Positions 9,935 through 19,863 are shown, numbered from the stretch's first letter. The stretch: DNA of 64,000 bases from Variovorax sp. PCZ-1 (GCF_018413605.1 NZ_JAHCDN010000002.1:558001-622000); one strand, 5' to 3'. The notes: generated from the sequence alone by a model not told the origin. Made by a program: numbers and translations.

Positions 9935-11086
9935 ATGACGCTTACTCGTACTTTTACGGCTTTCTTTGAATCAGAAAAAGTAGCGGCTGCGCTGCTGGTG
10001 CTGTGCACTTTGGTTTCTTTGTCGATTGCCAATTCAGCGTTTGGCCCCGCTTATTTGTCTTTTTGGCAAATTTCACTCCTGGGGCTGAGTTTGGAGCATT
10101 GGGTCAATGATGCGCTGATGGCGATCTTTTTCCTGCTGATTGGTTTGGAGCTCGAGCGCGAACTGTATGTTGGCGAGTTGTCGGATCTTCGCAATGCTTT
10201 GCTGCCCATCGTTGCTGCGATGGGCGGCATCATGGTCCCAGCAGGCATTCACTTCGCGCTCAATTCGGGCACACCCACTCAAGCGGGCATGGGAATTCCG
10301 ATGGCAACGGATATCGCTTTTGCTTTGGGTGCCTTGTCACTTCTTGGTAAACGTGTACCGGCCTCGCTCAAAATTTTCCTCGCGGCGCTGGCTGTGATGG
10401 ATGATTTGGGCGCGATCATCGTGATTGCCGTTTTTTACTCTACCCAGTTTTCCTTGGTTTATTTGCTGGCTGCATTAGGTGTGTTTGCAGCCTTGATCGT
10501 GGCTAACAGAATGCGCGTGTTGAGCTTGATTCCCTATTTGGTGGGCGGCCTCCTGATGTGGTTCTTCATGGTCAAATCCGGCGTGCACGCCACGATAGCC
10601 GGCGTGTTGCTCGCATTTGCCATTCCCTTCACAGGGCGCGCAGACAAAGAGGATTCACCCTCTCATCGCCTAGAGCATGCGCTGCACAAACCCGTTGCCT
10701 TCATCATCTTGCCGATATTTGCCTTGGCCAATACAGGCGTGGTCTTTGATCCGCAGTGGCGTGAAGGGCTGCTATCGGCGAATAGCTTGGGCGTGATGGG
10801 CGGGCTCCTTGTAGGCAAGCCTTTAGGCATCGTGGTTTTCTGCGCTCTGGCAGTCGCCTTAGGAATTTGCAGATTGCCTTCACAGCTTCGGTGGCCGCAT
10901 ATTGTGGGAGCGGGGCTGCTCAGTGGCATCGGTTTCACGATGTCCATCTTCATCACGAATCTGGCCTTCGCAGACAATCTGGCTTTGATCAACAGCTCCA
11001 AGATGGCGGTGTTGTTTGCATCTGCCACAGCCGGTGTGGCCGGTGTGCTTTGGCTGCTGGCAATTCGCCCTGCCAAGCCACAGTAG
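9935..11086 (+). CDS. nhaA: Na+/H+ antiporter NhaA
   Basis: Electrogenic sodium/proton antiporter of the inner membrane, 383 residues and full length. It carries family signatures: ALMAIFFLLIGLELERE near the N-terminus, PMATDIAFALGAL, and the transport site AVMDDLGAII, whose adjacent Asp pair corresponds to D163/D164 of the E. coli protein. GIGFTMSIFITNLAF marks the C-terminal half. It sits directly downstream of the CPA1-type antiporter. Confidence 0.96.
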   Translation: MTLTRTFTAFFESEKVAAALLVLCTLVSLSIANSAFGPAYLSFWQISLLGLSLEHWVNDALMAIFFLLIGLELERELYVGELSDLRNALLPIVAAMGGIMVPAGIHFALNSGTPTQAGMGIPMATDIAFALGALSLLGKRVPASLKIFLAALAVMDDLGAIIVIAVFYSTQFSLVYLLAALGVFAALIVANRMRVLSLIPYLVGGLLMWFFMVKSGVHATIAGVLLAFAIPFTGRADKEDSPSHRLEHALHKPVAFIILPIFALANTGVVFDPQWREGLLSANSLGVMGGLLVGKPLGIVVFCALAVALGICRLPSQLRWPHIVGAGLLSGIGFTMSIFITNLAFADNLALINSSKMAVLFASATAGVAGVLWLLAIRPAKPQ

Positions 11087-11155
11087 ATCTCACTGCGAGC
11101 TCTGTGCAGCGAGACTCACCGAATGAGCCGGGCTGCTTGGCTTTGAAGCTGAGCG

Positions 11156-12136
11156 CTAGGCTTGCAGCGCAGCCCACATTTCCTTATCGCGAGCCGCCGT
11201 CCAAATGCGTGGATTTTTGATGCCACTGGCTTCGTCGTATGCGCGGCTCACATCGAAAGGCAGGCAATGCTCGTAGATGAAGACATGGCCGAAGATGGGG
11301 TCCATGCTTTTGCGGGTGTGCGCCATCGAGCCTTTGAGATCGAGCTTTTGCGCAACGGCTTCTTGGCCGCATTTGTAGAGGGTCTCTACCCAGCGCTTGG
11401 TGTAATCCAGCGCTTTGTTGACATCAGCTTTGCCTTTCATGGCTTCACCTCGACCGGGCACGATGTAGCTGGCTTCTAGTTTGCGCAGTGCTTCCAGCGT
11501 GGCAGGCCATTCTTCGAGCTGCGCATCGCCGGTGTAGACGCCGGCTTCGTATTCGACCAAATCGCCGCTGAAGAGCACGCCTTCACTCTCCACCCAAGCA
11601 ATCGTGTCGCCTTTGGTATGCCCCATGCCGGGATGCCAGATTTCCACCACCACGCCGCCGAGGTTGATCGACAAACTGCCTTTGCGACCTGGTTTGCCAT
11701 TGCCAATCACCATGCTCGGCCAAGTGAGGCCAGGAATGCTGTCTGCACCTTGGAAGAGGCGAGGGAAGCGCTCGATTTCGCTTTGCATGTCTTGCGCGCC
11801 GCGCTCGCGGATGAGCTCCAGCGTGCCACGGCTGGCGATGATCTCGGTTGCGCCCTCGGCCACATACGCGCTCGCGCCAAGCACGCGCACAGCGTGGTAG
11901 TGCGTGAGCAGCACGTATTTGATGGGTTTGCTGGAGACGGTGCGGATCTTCTTGATCAGGTCTTTCGCCATGGCGGGCGTGGCTGTGGCGTCGCTGACCA
12001 TGATGTAGTCATCACCAATGATCACGCCAGAATTTGGGTCGCCTTCTGCGGTGTAGGCCCAGCAGTGTTTGCTGAGTTGTTCGAAGGTGATCTTTTTAGC
12101 GGAGAGGTCAGACTGGCTGGCGAAGGCTTTGGACAT
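11156..12136 (-). CDS. MBL-fold hydrolase-like protein with altered metal motif
   Basis: A 326-residue metallo-beta-lactamase-fold protein. The usual HxHxDH signature is replaced by HYHAVRV (in LLTHYHAVRVLGA), so the Asp and third His that hold the second metal are missing. Later elements remain: HPGMGHTKGDTIAW and LFSGDLVEYEAG. Similar proteins occur near quinoprotein oxidation systems, but no such neighbour is present here. The substrate is unknown. A 64-nt repeat copy (12304-12367) lies 168 bases upstream of its start, against the yajQ stop. Confidence 0.8.
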   Translation of the reverse strand: MSKAFASQSDLSAKKITFEQLSKHCWAYTAEGDPNSGVIIGDDYIMVSDATATPAMAKDLIKKIRTVSSKPIKYVLLTHYHAVRVLGASAYVAEGATEIIASRGTLELIRERGAQDMQSEIERFPRLFQGADSIPGLTWPSMVIGNGKPGRKGSLSINLGGVVVEIWHPGMGHTKGDTIAWVESEGVLFSGDLVEYEAGVYTGDAQLEEWPATLEALRKLEASYIVPGRGEAMKGKADVNKALDYTKRWVETLYKCGQEAVAQKLDLKGSMAHTRKSMDPIFGHVFIYEHCLPFDVSRAYDEASGIKNPRIWTAARDKEMWAALQA

Positions 12137-12303
12137 GGAATTTCCTGTGCTTGAAGGAGCTGAATTGGATGGATTTTAGTTTACCTAATCGTAATTCATT
12201 TCGTTTAGGTGAATTTCTGGGATGAATCCAGAGGGCTCTTGCTGATTAGCACAACCAGCTGAAGAAGCGTGCCAATGCACAGAGCAAACTCAAAGTTCAA
12301 ATT

Positions 12304-12367
12304 GCTATAAATTAGATAGCATTTCGCGCAGTATCTACGCCGGCAAAACAGCGATTTGGTCTAAAAA
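12304..12367 (-). repeat. 64-nt palindromic repeat, copy 1 (intergenic, abuts yajQ stop)
   Basis: Core on the minus strand at 12304-12344: GCCGGC, CTGCGC and the hairpin GCTATCTAATTTATAGC. The 23-nt left arm (12345-12367) ends exactly at the yajQ stop codon (12368-12370). Confidence 0.9.
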
Positions 12368-12853
12368 TTAATCGCGGAAATTGTTGAACGACAGCGGAAT
12401 CTCCGCCATGTCTTTCTTGATCATGGCCATCGCGGCTTGCAGGTCATCACGCTTCGCGCCTGTCACGCGCACGGATTCGCCTTGGATACTGGCTTGCACT
12501 TTGATCTTGCTGTCTTTGATCAATCGCTGGATTTTTTTCGCATCTTCTGAAGCAATGCCTTCGCGCACTTTGATGACTTGCTTGACCTTATCGCCACCGA
12601 TTTTTTGCACATCGCCCACGTCGAGAAAGCGCACATCGACGCTGCGTTTGGTGAGCTTGGCGCGCAGGATGTCGTCGATTTGTACGAGCTGGAAATCTGC
12701 ATCGCCAGTGAGCGTGATTTCCTTGTCTTTGAGCTCAATCGCTGCGCCCGTGCCCTTGAAATCAAAGCGCGTGCCGATCTCTTTGGCGGCGTTTTCGACC
12801 GCGTTTTTCACTTCGACGAGGTTGGGTTCGCAAACGGTGTCAAAACTAGGCAT
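12368..12853 (-). CDS. yajQ: YajQ family nucleotide-binding protein
   Basis: A 161-residue protein of the UPF0234/YajQ family (DUF520), beginning [22 protein letters not shown] and matching the family over its full length. Members bind nucleotides, and some have been described as c-di-GMP effectors; that role is not established by this sequence. It is divergently transcribed from murB, with 44 bases between the starts. The stop codon touches repeat copy 1. Confidence 0.95.
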   Translation of the reverse strand: MPSFDTVCEPNLVEVKNAVENAAKEIGTRFDFKGTGAAIELKDKEITLTGDADFQLVQIDDILRAKLTKRSVDVRFLDVGDVQKIGGDKVKQVIKVREGIASEDAKKIQRLIKDSKIKVQASIQGESVRVTGAKRDDLQAAMAMIKKDMAEIPLSFNNFRD

Positions 12854-12897
12854 AACTCTCTCGCAAATGTTGTGTTTTCAGGTGCGACAATTGTGGC

Positions 12898-14034
12898 ATG
12901 TTTGTTGAGAAAAATGTCCCGCTCCAGCCCTATAACAGCTTTGGCATCGTTGCCAAGGCGCAGCAGTTGGTGCGTATTTCTAGTACGGAAGCGCTGCAAG
13001 CGGCTTGCAAGGAAGGCAACTTTGCCGCCGAGCCGCCCTTTGTCTTGGGCGGCGGCTGCAATATCGTGCTCACGGGCGATGTGAAGCCGCTGGTGCTCAA
13101 GATGGAAATCATGGGTAAGCGGCTGGTGGAAGAGACGGCGAGGCATTTCGTTGTGGAGGCAGGTGCGGGAGAGAATTGGCATGAGTTTGTGGCCTGGAGC
13201 GTGGCGCAGGGCTGGCCGGGGCTGGAGAATCTGGCGCTGATTCCGGGGAGCGTGGGCGCAGCGCCAGTGCAAAACATTGGGGCTTACGGCGTGGAGCTGC
13301 AAGATCGCTTTCACAGCTTGGATGCGGTGAATTTGCATACGGGCGAGCTTTTCACGTTGGAAGCTTCTCAGTGCGCGTTTGGTTATCGTGATTCGGTGTT
13401 TAAGCACGCCACGCAGACGGGTCTGCTTGGCAAAGCCGTGATCACCGCTGTGCGCTTTGCTCTGCCCAAGGCTTGGCGGCCTGAAGTGTCGTATGCGGAT
13501 TTAAGCCGCAAATATGCTGATTTTTTAAGCCAAATTGGCACTTCGCCTGCGCAGAATCTGCGCGAAGTGCTATTAAAACAAGAGCAATTATCGCGCCGTT
13601 CTTGGGCTGAAATGCTCCCAGAGCTCATCCCCAGCGCTAGCCAAATCCTCGACTGGGTGGTACAAATCCGTCGCGCCAAACTGCCTGATCCTGCCGTGAT
13701 CGGCAATGCTGGCAGTTTCTTCAAAAACCCGTTTGTCACCCCCGAGCAGCGGGCAGACATCATCGCCAGAGAGCCCAAAGTCGTGAGCTACAACATGCCT
13801 GATGGCAGCATCAAACTTGCTGCAGGCTGGCTCATAGACGCCTGCGGCTGGAAGGGCAAGGGCGTGGGCAATGCAGGCGTGTACGAGAAGCAGGCGCTGG
13901 TCTTGGTGAACAAAGGCACAGGCACAGCCACGCCAGCCACCGGCGGCGAAGTAATGACGCTGGCCAAAGCCATCCAAACCAGTGTGTATGAGCGCTTCGG
14001 CATCTTGCTGGAGCCGGAGCCGGTGGTCGTTTGA
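12898..14034 (+). CDS. murB: UDP-N-acetylenolpyruvoylglucosamine reductase with a repeat-encoded insert
   Basis: FAD enzyme that reduces UDP-GlcNAc-enolpyruvate to UDP-MurNAc in peptidoglycan synthesis. PYNSFGI, LGGGCNIVL, NIGAYGVEL, GNAGSFFKNP and KLAAGWLIDACGWKG mark the FAD and substrate regions of a type I MurB. At 378 residues it is longer than typical, about 340-350. Residues 209-230 correspond to repeat copy 2 and lie between YADLSRKYADF and QILDWVVQIRRAKLPDP. In this frame the repeat consensus has two TAG codons, read here as CAG and GAG. Confidence 0.95.
   Translation: MFVEKNVPLQPYNSFGIVAKAQQLVRISSTEALQAACKEGNFAAEPPFVLGGGCNIVLTGDVKPLVLKMEIMGKRLVEETARHFVVEAGAGENWHEFVAWSVAQGWPGLENLALIPGSVGAAPVQNIGAYGVELQDRFHSLDAVNLHTGELFTLEASQCAFGYRDSVFKHATQTGLLGKAVITAVRFALPKAWRPEVSYADLSRKYADFLSQIGTSPAQNLREVLLKQEQLSRRSWAEMLPELIPSASQILDWVVQIRRAKLPDPAVIGNAGSFFKNPFVTPEQRADIIAREPKVVSYNMPDGSIKLAAGWLIDACGWKGKGVGNAGVYEKQALVLVNKGTGTATPATGGEVMTLAKAIQTSVYERFGILLEPEPVVV
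13522..13585 (+). repeat. 64-nt palindromic repeat, copy 2 (inside murB)
   Basis: Left arm TTTTTAAGCCAAATTGGC from 13522, then the core at 13545-13585 with GCCTGC in place of GCCGGC, CTGCGC, and GCTATTAAAACAAGAGC. It is translated in forward frame 2; the fragment PAQNLREVLLKQEQ comes from it. Confidence 0.85.
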
Positions 14035-14139
14035 TTTGCCAATTGGCTTATCCGTTTGGATTTGTCAGTTTTGTCAGAATTAACCCAAGAAGTGATACAG
14101 TCTCGGAAAAATAGCTAAAGAATTTTTCAGGGAGTGTTT

Positions 14140-16122
14140 ATGTTAAATGTATCAAATGTGCTGAAAAAAGCACTAATCCTAGTGCCTGCCTTCGTGTTGG
14201 CGGCATGTGGCGGAGGAGGAGGGGGAGGAGGAGCCACTGACTCTCAGCTTGAAACCAGGCTTACGGGGCAAGTCATCAGCGAATCATCTGCACCCATCAG
14301 CGGTGTTTCTTTGCAAGCAGGCGGCCAAACGGTTGTAACCGGAGCAGACGGGAAATTCTCGATCACGATGCCCAACGCCGACACCGAGACTGTGGTGCTG
14401 GCCAAGAAAAGCGAATTCGCCACCAATGCCAAGCAGGTGTTCATCGTGTCGGGCAAAACCTCCGATCTGACGCTAAAAATGTTTGCGCACCAAGTCAATA
14501 CCTCCTTCGCTGTAGGTTCAGGCATTGACACTGCTGTGAGCGGTGCTCGCGTGCAGATCCCTGCTAACGCGATCAAAACCTCCTCAGGCGCAGCCTACAC
14601 GGGCACAGTCACGATTCGCTCTAGCTATTTCAGCCCAGAGTCACTCGCTGGCGAGCAGGCTTTTCAGCAGCCTTATGCGGGTATCACTGCACCAGGCGGC
14701 ACCCAAGTTGGTTTGATCAGTGTTGGTGTGATTGAAGTCAAGCTCACCGATGCCAACGGCAATCTGCTGCAGCTTGATGCCAGCAAGCCAGCGACTTTGA
14801 CTTACCCTGCCACTTCTGTGGCTGGTGGCACAGATACCGTGCCGCTGTGGTACTACGACGAAAGCGCGAAAATTTGGGTACGCGAAGGCCAAGTCAGCAA
14901 GCAAGCTAACGGTACTTATCAAGGCACTGTGACTCATTTCACCGTTTGGAATGCAGACATTCAAGTGACCAATCCAGCCACTATCAAAGGCTGCTTCCGA
15001 GATACCCAGGGCAATGCAGTCCGAAATGGTTATGCCCGAGTCCGCGGCGCTGGATGGGCTGTTGGGGGCTCAACTGGGGCAGACGGTAACTTCGAAGTGC
15101 GTAATGCGCCCCCTGGCCGGGCACTGGAGGTTTTTGGCGTGTACCCGCAAACACCGGCAGTTGCCATAGCGCCTTTGACGGCTGGCGAAGTACGCCAGCT
15201 CGCTTGCGTCGTGGTCACGGCACCCACGGGCACATTATCAGTCACGCCATCAACGAGCACGTTTACGACAACGTTCACATCGACAACGAATCCCACAACC
15301 TCGACAACAGCGAGCTTTGCGGGTACGTACACAGGAAACTACTCTGGTGCAGAGCAAGGCACATTCAGCGTTGTCATCAGCGCTTCGGGCAGTGTGACAG
15401 GGCAAGCCTTCTCTCAGACTTTCCAGCAAACTTTCCCAGTGACTGGCAGCGTAGGCAGCAACGGCCAAGTCTTACTCACTGCAAGCGGGCAAGCGGGTTC
15501 GTCCAATTTCAGTGGCAGCATCTCCGCGAACGGAGTCGTCTCTGGAAATTGGAATTACGTGGGCACAAACACAGGGGGTACTTTCAGTGGCCAACGGCAG
15601 ATGTCCGCTGGAAATACCACATTACTGTCACAGTATGTAGGAACATGGCGCACCACTTGCGAGGCGTTGAGTCAAGGCTCAACTGATGAGTTGTTCACCA
15701 TAGCTACGCCTTCGAGCACAGGATCAGAATTAAGGGACACCATACGCTACTACAGCTCCACAAATTGCACTGGAAACCCTGTAGCCACGATTGCAGGGAG
15801 TGCAGTCATTGCCTCAAATGGGACCAAAGTAGTTGCTGCGCAAACAGTTGTCAAAGTTGACATTACGTTTGCTGCAGGTGCACCTGCCTTTACTGGTTCT
15901 GCATCACTTAACACTGCACAATCTAGTATTGACATCACAATTAATGGTGTGCTGGTCGAGTCTTTGTCGGTTTCGCAAAATGCAGAAACTCAGAAAGATA
16001 TTTATTCGCAACCTGGTACTGGAAGCACTTTTATTGTGGGTGCAAGAGGTGGACCGGCTACTCTGGACGCAGAGCTCTATCCAATATCGCTTGATACTGC
16101 GAGTATCGCTACCAGACAATAA
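14140..16122 (+). CDS. large lipoprotein with carboxypeptidase-regulatory-like domain and Thr-rich linker
   Basis: About 660 residues with a lipoprotein signal (VLKKALILVPAFVLAAC) followed by an eight-Gly run. I preferred ATG 14140, with CAGGGAG upstream, over the in-frame GTG 14134. Residues about 40-100 resemble a CarboxypepD_reg domain (TGQVISESSAPISGVSLQAG). A ZU5/GAIN-like stretch follows (AVSGARVQIPANAI), then a second regulatory-like repeat (ATIKGCFRDTQGNAVRNG), a Thr/Ser linker near 370-400 and beta-rich C-terminal repeats. It is probably outer-membrane anchored. Function is unknown. Confidence 0.78.
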   Translation: MLNVSNVLKKALILVPAFVLAACGGGGGGGGATDSQLETRLTGQVISESSAPISGVSLQAGGQTVVTGADGKFSITMPNADTETVVLAKKSEFATNAKQVFIVSGKTSDLTLKMFAHQVNTSFAVGSGIDTAVSGARVQIPANAIKTSSGAAYTGTVTIRSSYFSPESLAGEQAFQQPYAGITAPGGTQVGLISVGVIEVKLTDANGNLLQLDASKPATLTYPATSVAGGTDTVPLWYYDESAKIWVREGQVSKQANGTYQGTVTHFTVWNADIQVTNPATIKGCFRDTQGNAVRNGYARVRGAGWAVGGSTGADGNFEVRNAPPGRALEVFGVYPQTPAVAIAPLTAGEVRQLACVVVTAPTGTLSVTPSTSTFTTTFTSTTNPTTSTTASFAGTYTGNYSGAEQGTFSVVISASGSVTGQAFSQTFQQTFPVTGSVGSNGQVLLTASGQAGSSNFSGSISANGVVSGNWNYVGTNTGGTFSGQRQMSAGNTTLLSQYVGTWRTTCEALSQGSTDELFTIATPSSTGSELRDTIRYYSSTNCTGNPVATIAGSAVIASNGTKVVAAQTVVKVDITFAAGAPAFTGSASLNTAQSSIDITINGVLVESLSVSQNAETQKDIYSQPGTGSTFIVGARGGPATLDAELYPISLDTASIATRQ

Positions 16123-16146
16123 CATTTGACTGTGGCTGCAAGGTTT

Positions 16147-16192
16147 CAGCGCTAGCAATTGGCAAGCCCATGCTTGGCGAGCGCTGGTTTTG
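16147..16192 (+). terminator. possible rho-independent terminator after the lipoprotein gene
   Basis: CAGCGCT (16147-16153) pairs with AGCGCTG (16180-16186), with an inner CAAG/CTTG pair, followed by GTTTTGTTG. The T-run is broken, so this is a moderate call. Confidence 0.4.
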
Positions 16193-16402
16193 TTGATAAA
16201 GACTTTGTTGCGGTTCTTTTGATAGAAATGTATGAGGCTGCAGTGGTGGTCGGATCAAAAAGCTAGCGGAGAGAATCAAGAGTGAACTAAGAGTCTTGCG
16301 AGCACCAATCTGGGCTAAAATCGTAGGCTTTGCTGAAATTCGGGTTATCCCGCGGTTTCACCCACGTTTTCCTCAAAAACTTTGACTCACTGAAAGAACA
16401 TC

Positions 16403-16828
16403 ATGGCTATCGAACGCACTCTCTCCATCATCAAGCCCGACGCAGTTGCCAAGAACGTGATCGGCCAGATCTACGCTCGTTTTGAAGCCGCTGGCCTCAA
16501 AGTGATCGCAGCCAAGATGGTGCACCTGTCTCGCGGTGAAGCCGAGCAGTTTTATGGCGTGCACAAAGCTCGCCCATTCTTCAACGACCTCGTGAACTTC
16601 ATGATCTCCGGCCCCGTGATGATCCAAGCTCTCGAAGGCGAAGGCGCAATTTTGAAAAACCGTGACCTGATGGGCGCAACTGACCCAAAGAAAGCCGCTC
16701 CTGGCACGATCCGCGCTGACTTCGCTGACAGCATCGACGCCAACGCTGTGCACGGCTCTGATGCGCCTGAGACGGCAGCGGTGGAAATCGCTTTCTTCTT
16801 CCCCAGCATGAATGTTTACTCACGCTAA
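16403..16828 (+). CDS. ndk: nucleoside diphosphate kinase
   Basis: Transfers the gamma-phosphate of ATP to NDPs through a phosphohistidine. The 141-residue protein is full length. [15 protein letters not shown] is the N-terminal signature, and [19 protein letters not shown] contains the active-site His in the NxxHGSDS-type motif (here HGSDAPE). It is the first gene of the conserved housekeeping block; a 64-nt repeat separates it from rlmN. Confidence 0.98.
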   Translation: MAIERTLSIIKPDAVAKNVIGQIYARFEAAGLKVIAAKMVHLSRGEAEQFYGVHKARPFFNDLVNFMISGPVMIQALEGEGAILKNRDLMGATDPKKAAPGTIRADFADSIDANAVHGSDAPETAAVEIAFFFPSMNVYSR

Positions 16829-16853
16829 GCCTTCAGGCTTCATAAACTGCGTC

Positions 16854-16917
16854 ACTATTAATTCAATAGCACTCTGCGCAGTTTCCTAGCCAGCAAAACA
16901 CTGAAAAGACCTCAAAA
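16854..16917 (-). repeat. 64-nt palindromic repeat, copy 3 (fills the ndk-rlmN gap, abuts rlmN ATG)
   Basis: Minus-strand core at 16854-16894 with GCTGGC, CTGCGC and GCTATTGAATTAATAGT. The 23-nt left arm ends at 16917, directly before the rlmN ATG at 16918, so the rlmN ribosome-binding region is made of repeat sequence and shows no clear Shine-Dalgarno. Confidence 0.88.
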
Positions 16918-18033
16918 ATGACGGTCAACCTGCTTGATTACGATCTTGACGGGTTGACCGTTTTCTGCGAAGGCTTGGGCGAAAAAGCTTTTCGCGCGAA
17001 GCAGCTTTACCGCTGGATTCATCAAAAAGGCGCGAGTGATTTTGCGCAGATGAGTGATTTGGCGAAATCCTTGCGCGAGAAGCTCACCGGCATTGCGCAT
17101 GTCTCGCCTCTGAAAGTGCTCACGGAGCAAAAATCTTCTGACGGCACGATCAAATGGCTCTTCGATGTGGGCAACGGCGATGCGGTGGAGGCTGTGTTTA
17201 TCCCCGAAGATGATCGCAACACGCTTTGCATCTCTTCGCAAGCGGGTTGCGCTGTAGGCTGCCGCTTTTGCTCCACGGGGCATCAAGGTTTTTCCCGTAA
17301 TCTCACCACTGGCGAAATCATCGCCCAGCTTTGGTTTGCCGAGCACACGATTCGAAAAGTGAAGGGCACTGAAGATCGCGTGATTTCCAACGTCGTGATG
17401 ATGGGCATGGGCGAGCCGCTGCAAAACTACGCCGCACTCGTGCCCGCGCTGCGCACGATGCTCTCGGATCATGGTTATGGCCTTTCGCGTCGCCGCGTCA
17501 CGGTATCTACTTCCGGCGTTGTGCCCATGATCGACAAGCTCGCGCAAGATTGCCCCGTGGCTTTGGCGGTGTCGCTTCATGCGCCCACGGATGTGCTGCG
17601 CGATGATCTCGTGCCTCTAAATCGCAAATATCCTTTGAAGGAATTGCTGGAAGCCTGCGAACGCTATCTGCAAGCCGCGCCACGCGATTTCATCACCATG
17701 GAATATTGCATGCTCCAAGGCGTGAATGATTCTCCAGAGCAGGCCAAGCAGCTCGCACAGTTGGTGAAAAACGTCAAATTACCGGTCAAATTCAATCTGA
17801 TTCCCTTCAATCCCTTCCCGCAGAGCGGTTTGCTGTGTTCCGCTCCGAAAGTTGTAGCAGAATTTGCGAAAATCCTGCAAGATGCGGGGATTGTCACCAC
17901 CGTGCGCAAAACGCGCGGCGATGATATCGACGCCGCTTGCGGCCAGCTCGCAGGGGATGTGCAAGACCGCACAGCGGCCTCAGAGCGCATGGCCAAGCGG
18001 CGTGTGGTGATGATGCAAAAGCAAAGCGCTTGA
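16918..18033 (+). CDS. rlmN: 23S rRNA/tRNA adenine-C2 methyltransferase RlmN
   Basis: Radical SAM enzyme that methylates A2503 of 23S rRNA and A37 of some tRNAs. The cluster motif is CAVGCRFC (Cx3Cx2C) within [19 protein letters not shown], and [11 protein letters not shown] and STSGVVP are family signatures. The 371-residue length is normal. The second catalytic Cys is expected in DAACGQL near the C-terminus. The start codon sits immediately after repeat copy 3. Confidence 0.97.
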   Translation: MTVNLLDYDLDGLTVFCEGLGEKAFRAKQLYRWIHQKGASDFAQMSDLAKSLREKLTGIAHVSPLKVLTEQKSSDGTIKWLFDVGNGDAVEAVFIPEDDRNTLCISSQAGCAVGCRFCSTGHQGFSRNLTTGEIIAQLWFAEHTIRKVKGTEDRVISNVVMMGMGEPLQNYAALVPALRTMLSDHGYGLSRRRVTVSTSGVVPMIDKLAQDCPVALAVSLHAPTDVLRDDLVPLNRKYPLKELLEACERYLQAAPRDFITMEYCMLQGVNDSPEQAKQLAQLVKNVKLPVKFNLIPFNPFPQSGLLCSAPKVVAEFAKILQDAGIVTTVRKTRGDDIDAACGQLAGDVQDRTAASERMAKRRVVMMQKQSA

Positions 18034-18074
18034 GGCCTTAGGCCAAAAGCGGGAGACAAATGGAGTACAGATTG

Positions 18075-18896
18075 ATGAACACGAGTCCGATGTCATGGCG
18101 ATTCATAGGCTTGTTGGCTCTGCTGGCCAGCGGCTTGCTGGCAGGCTGCGCCAACACGGGCGAGGGCGCCAGAAGCGGTGGCAATCCGGTCGACAACGTT
18201 GTGACCAGCTCCGATGAGCCCGAAGGCCGCAAGCGCGCCCGCACGCGGCTTGAGCTGGCGGCAGGCTATTTCAGTGAAGGCAAAACCACAGTGGCTCTGG
18301 ATGAGATCAAGCTGTCTTTGCAAGCCGATCCGAATTACGGCGAAGCCTTCAATATGCGTGGCTTGATCTATCAGCGCTTGGGTGATAACCGCCAGGCCGA
18401 AGACAGCTACCGCCGCGCCTTGCAGCTCAATCCGCGCGATGCCGACACCATGCACAACTACGCATGGATGATGTGCCAAATGCGTCGTTACGACGAATCG
18501 ATTGCGATGTTCACCCAGGCCAATGCCGTGCCTTTGTATGGCGGCCAATCCAAAACCTACATGACACGCGGCATCTGCGAGCTGTCTTCAGGTAAACCAG
18601 ATTTGGCTGAGCGCAGTTTTGCGCGCTCCTATGAGCTCGATGCGACGAATCCAATTTCTGGCTACAACTTGGCCAATCTGCTTTTCCTGCGCAATGAGTT
18701 GCAGCGCGCTCAGTTTTATGCGCGTCGCCTCAACAACAGCGATTTATCCAATGCCGAAACGCTTTGGTTGGGTATCAAGATTGAGCGCAAAATGAACAAT
18801 ACGGATGTGGTGCAACAGCTGTCTACTCAGCTGCGTCGCCGCTATCCGCAGTCAAAAGAATTATCGTCGTTGGACCGAGGGGCATTTGATGAGTGA
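18075..18896 (+). CDS. pilW: type IV pilus biogenesis lipoprotein PilW/PilF, TPR repeats
   Basis: Outer-membrane pilotin-type lipoprotein needed for secretin assembly in type IV pili. The signal peptide ends in the lipobox LLAGC; ATG 18075 gives a normal signal, while ATG 18060 would add five residues. TPR units follow (AGYFSEGKTTVALDEIKLSLQ, YGEAFNMRGLIYQRLGD, ADTMHNYAWMMCQMRRYDE and others). The gene lies between rlmN and rodZ as usual in Burkholderiales and overlaps rodZ by 8 bases. Confidence 0.92.
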   Translation: MNTSPMSWRFIGLLALLASGLLAGCANTGEGARSGGNPVDNVVTSSDEPEGRKRARTRLELAAGYFSEGKTTVALDEIKLSLQADPNYGEAFNMRGLIYQRLGDNRQAEDSYRRALQLNPRDADTMHNYAWMMCQMRRYDESIAMFTQANAVPLYGGQSKTYMTRGICELSSGKPDLAERSFARSYELDATNPISGYNLANLLFLRNELQRAQFYARRLNNSDLSNAETLWLGIKIERKMNNTDVVQQLSTQLRRRYPQSKELSSLDRGAFDE

Positions 18897-19848
18897 AGAG
18901 GAGTTGCCGATCCGTTTTGCGGATACGGCGCAGGCAGCTTTGGATGCCAATAAAACCGCGGGGCAATTGCTGCGCGAGGCGCGTGAAGCGCATGGTTTGC
19001 ATGTGGCAGCGCTAGCGGTCTCGCTCAAAGTGCCTGTGAAAAAACTCGAGGCGCTGGAAGCAGATCGCTTGGAAGAATTGCCCGATGCGGTGTTTGTGCG
19101 CGCTCTGGCCTCCAGTGTGTGCCGTGCGCTCAAGATCAATCCTACGCCGGTGCTAGAGAAGTTGCCACAGCTCAACACCAAAGTGCTGGATCAAACGGGT
19201 AGCGGTGTGAATGTAGCCTTTCGTACCCGTGCTGATGGACCAGCGCCTTCGATGCTGGCCAATCTGAATAAGCCGGTGATGTTTGGCGTGTTAGCCATTT
19301 TGCTGGCAGCCATCGTGATCATGCTGTTGCCAGATTTCACATCTCGCACCGCAACGAAGGCCAATGCGAGCGCTTCTTCAGCCCAGACCAATGGCTCAGG
19401 TGTGTCGATGGGCAACACTGTGAATGTGCCCTCAGTACCCGTCGGTACGACCAGTGATGCCACCACCAATATCATCAGCCCAAGTGCAGAGGTGGCGACA
19501 CCAACGCTTAGCGCGACGCCTGCGCTCTCCACCCCCAGTGTGAGCAGCCCGACCTTGACCCTCACTGCCCCTACAGCCAGTGCTGTGCCCGTGCCATCTG
19601 ATAGTGTGGTGGTCTTCACGGCCACTGGTGAGAGCTGGGTTGAGGTGAAAGATTCTGGAGGCAAGATCATCTTGCAGCGAACTTTGCAAAACGGCGAGAA
19701 AGCTGGGGCCGGGCCATCTTTAGGCAAGCTACCTTACTCTGTGATCGTGGGGCGCGCCAATCTCACGCAAGTCACTGTGCGCGACAAGGCTTTTGACCTT
19801 GCGCCTGTCTCCAGCAAAGATGCTGTGGCACGATTCCAAGTGAAATAA
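18889..19848 (+). CDS. rodZ: RodZ-like cytoskeleton protein (HTH_25 plus DUF4115)
   Basis: Links the MreB cytoskeleton to the cell wall machinery. The N-terminal helix-turn-helix (TAGQLLREAREAHGLHVAALA) is followed by a single membrane helix (about residues 126-146, MFGVLAILLAAIVIMLLP), a Ser/Thr/Pro-rich periplasmic linker and a C-terminal DUF4115 domain (VVFTATGESWVEVKDSGGKI). The start at 18889 (MSEEELPIRF) is preferred over upstream in-frame codons because it gives the usual N-terminus and couples to the pilW stop. Confidence 0.9.
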   Translation: MSEEELPIRFADTAQAALDANKTAGQLLREAREAHGLHVAALAVSLKVPVKKLEALEADRLEELPDAVFVRALASSVCRALKINPTPVLEKLPQLNTKVLDQTGSGVNVAFRTRADGPAPSMLANLNKPVMFGVLAILLAAIVIMLLPDFTSRTATKANASASSAQTNGSGVSMGNTVNVPSVPVGTTSDATTNIISPSAEVATPTLSATPALSTPSVSSPTLTLTAPTASAVPVPSDSVVVFTATGESWVEVKDSGGKIILQRTLQNGEKAGAGPSLGKLPYSVIVGRANLTQVTVRDKAFDLAPVSSKDAVARFQVK

Positions 19849-19863
19849 ATTCTGGGTGGTTTG

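Noticed and set aside
11095-11140. Imperfect hairpin after nhaA as a terminator
   Set aside because: The stem has mismatches and no following T-run.
18805-18888. Longer N-terminus for RodZ
   Set aside because: It would lie inside pilW in another frame and precede the normal MSEEELPIRF start.
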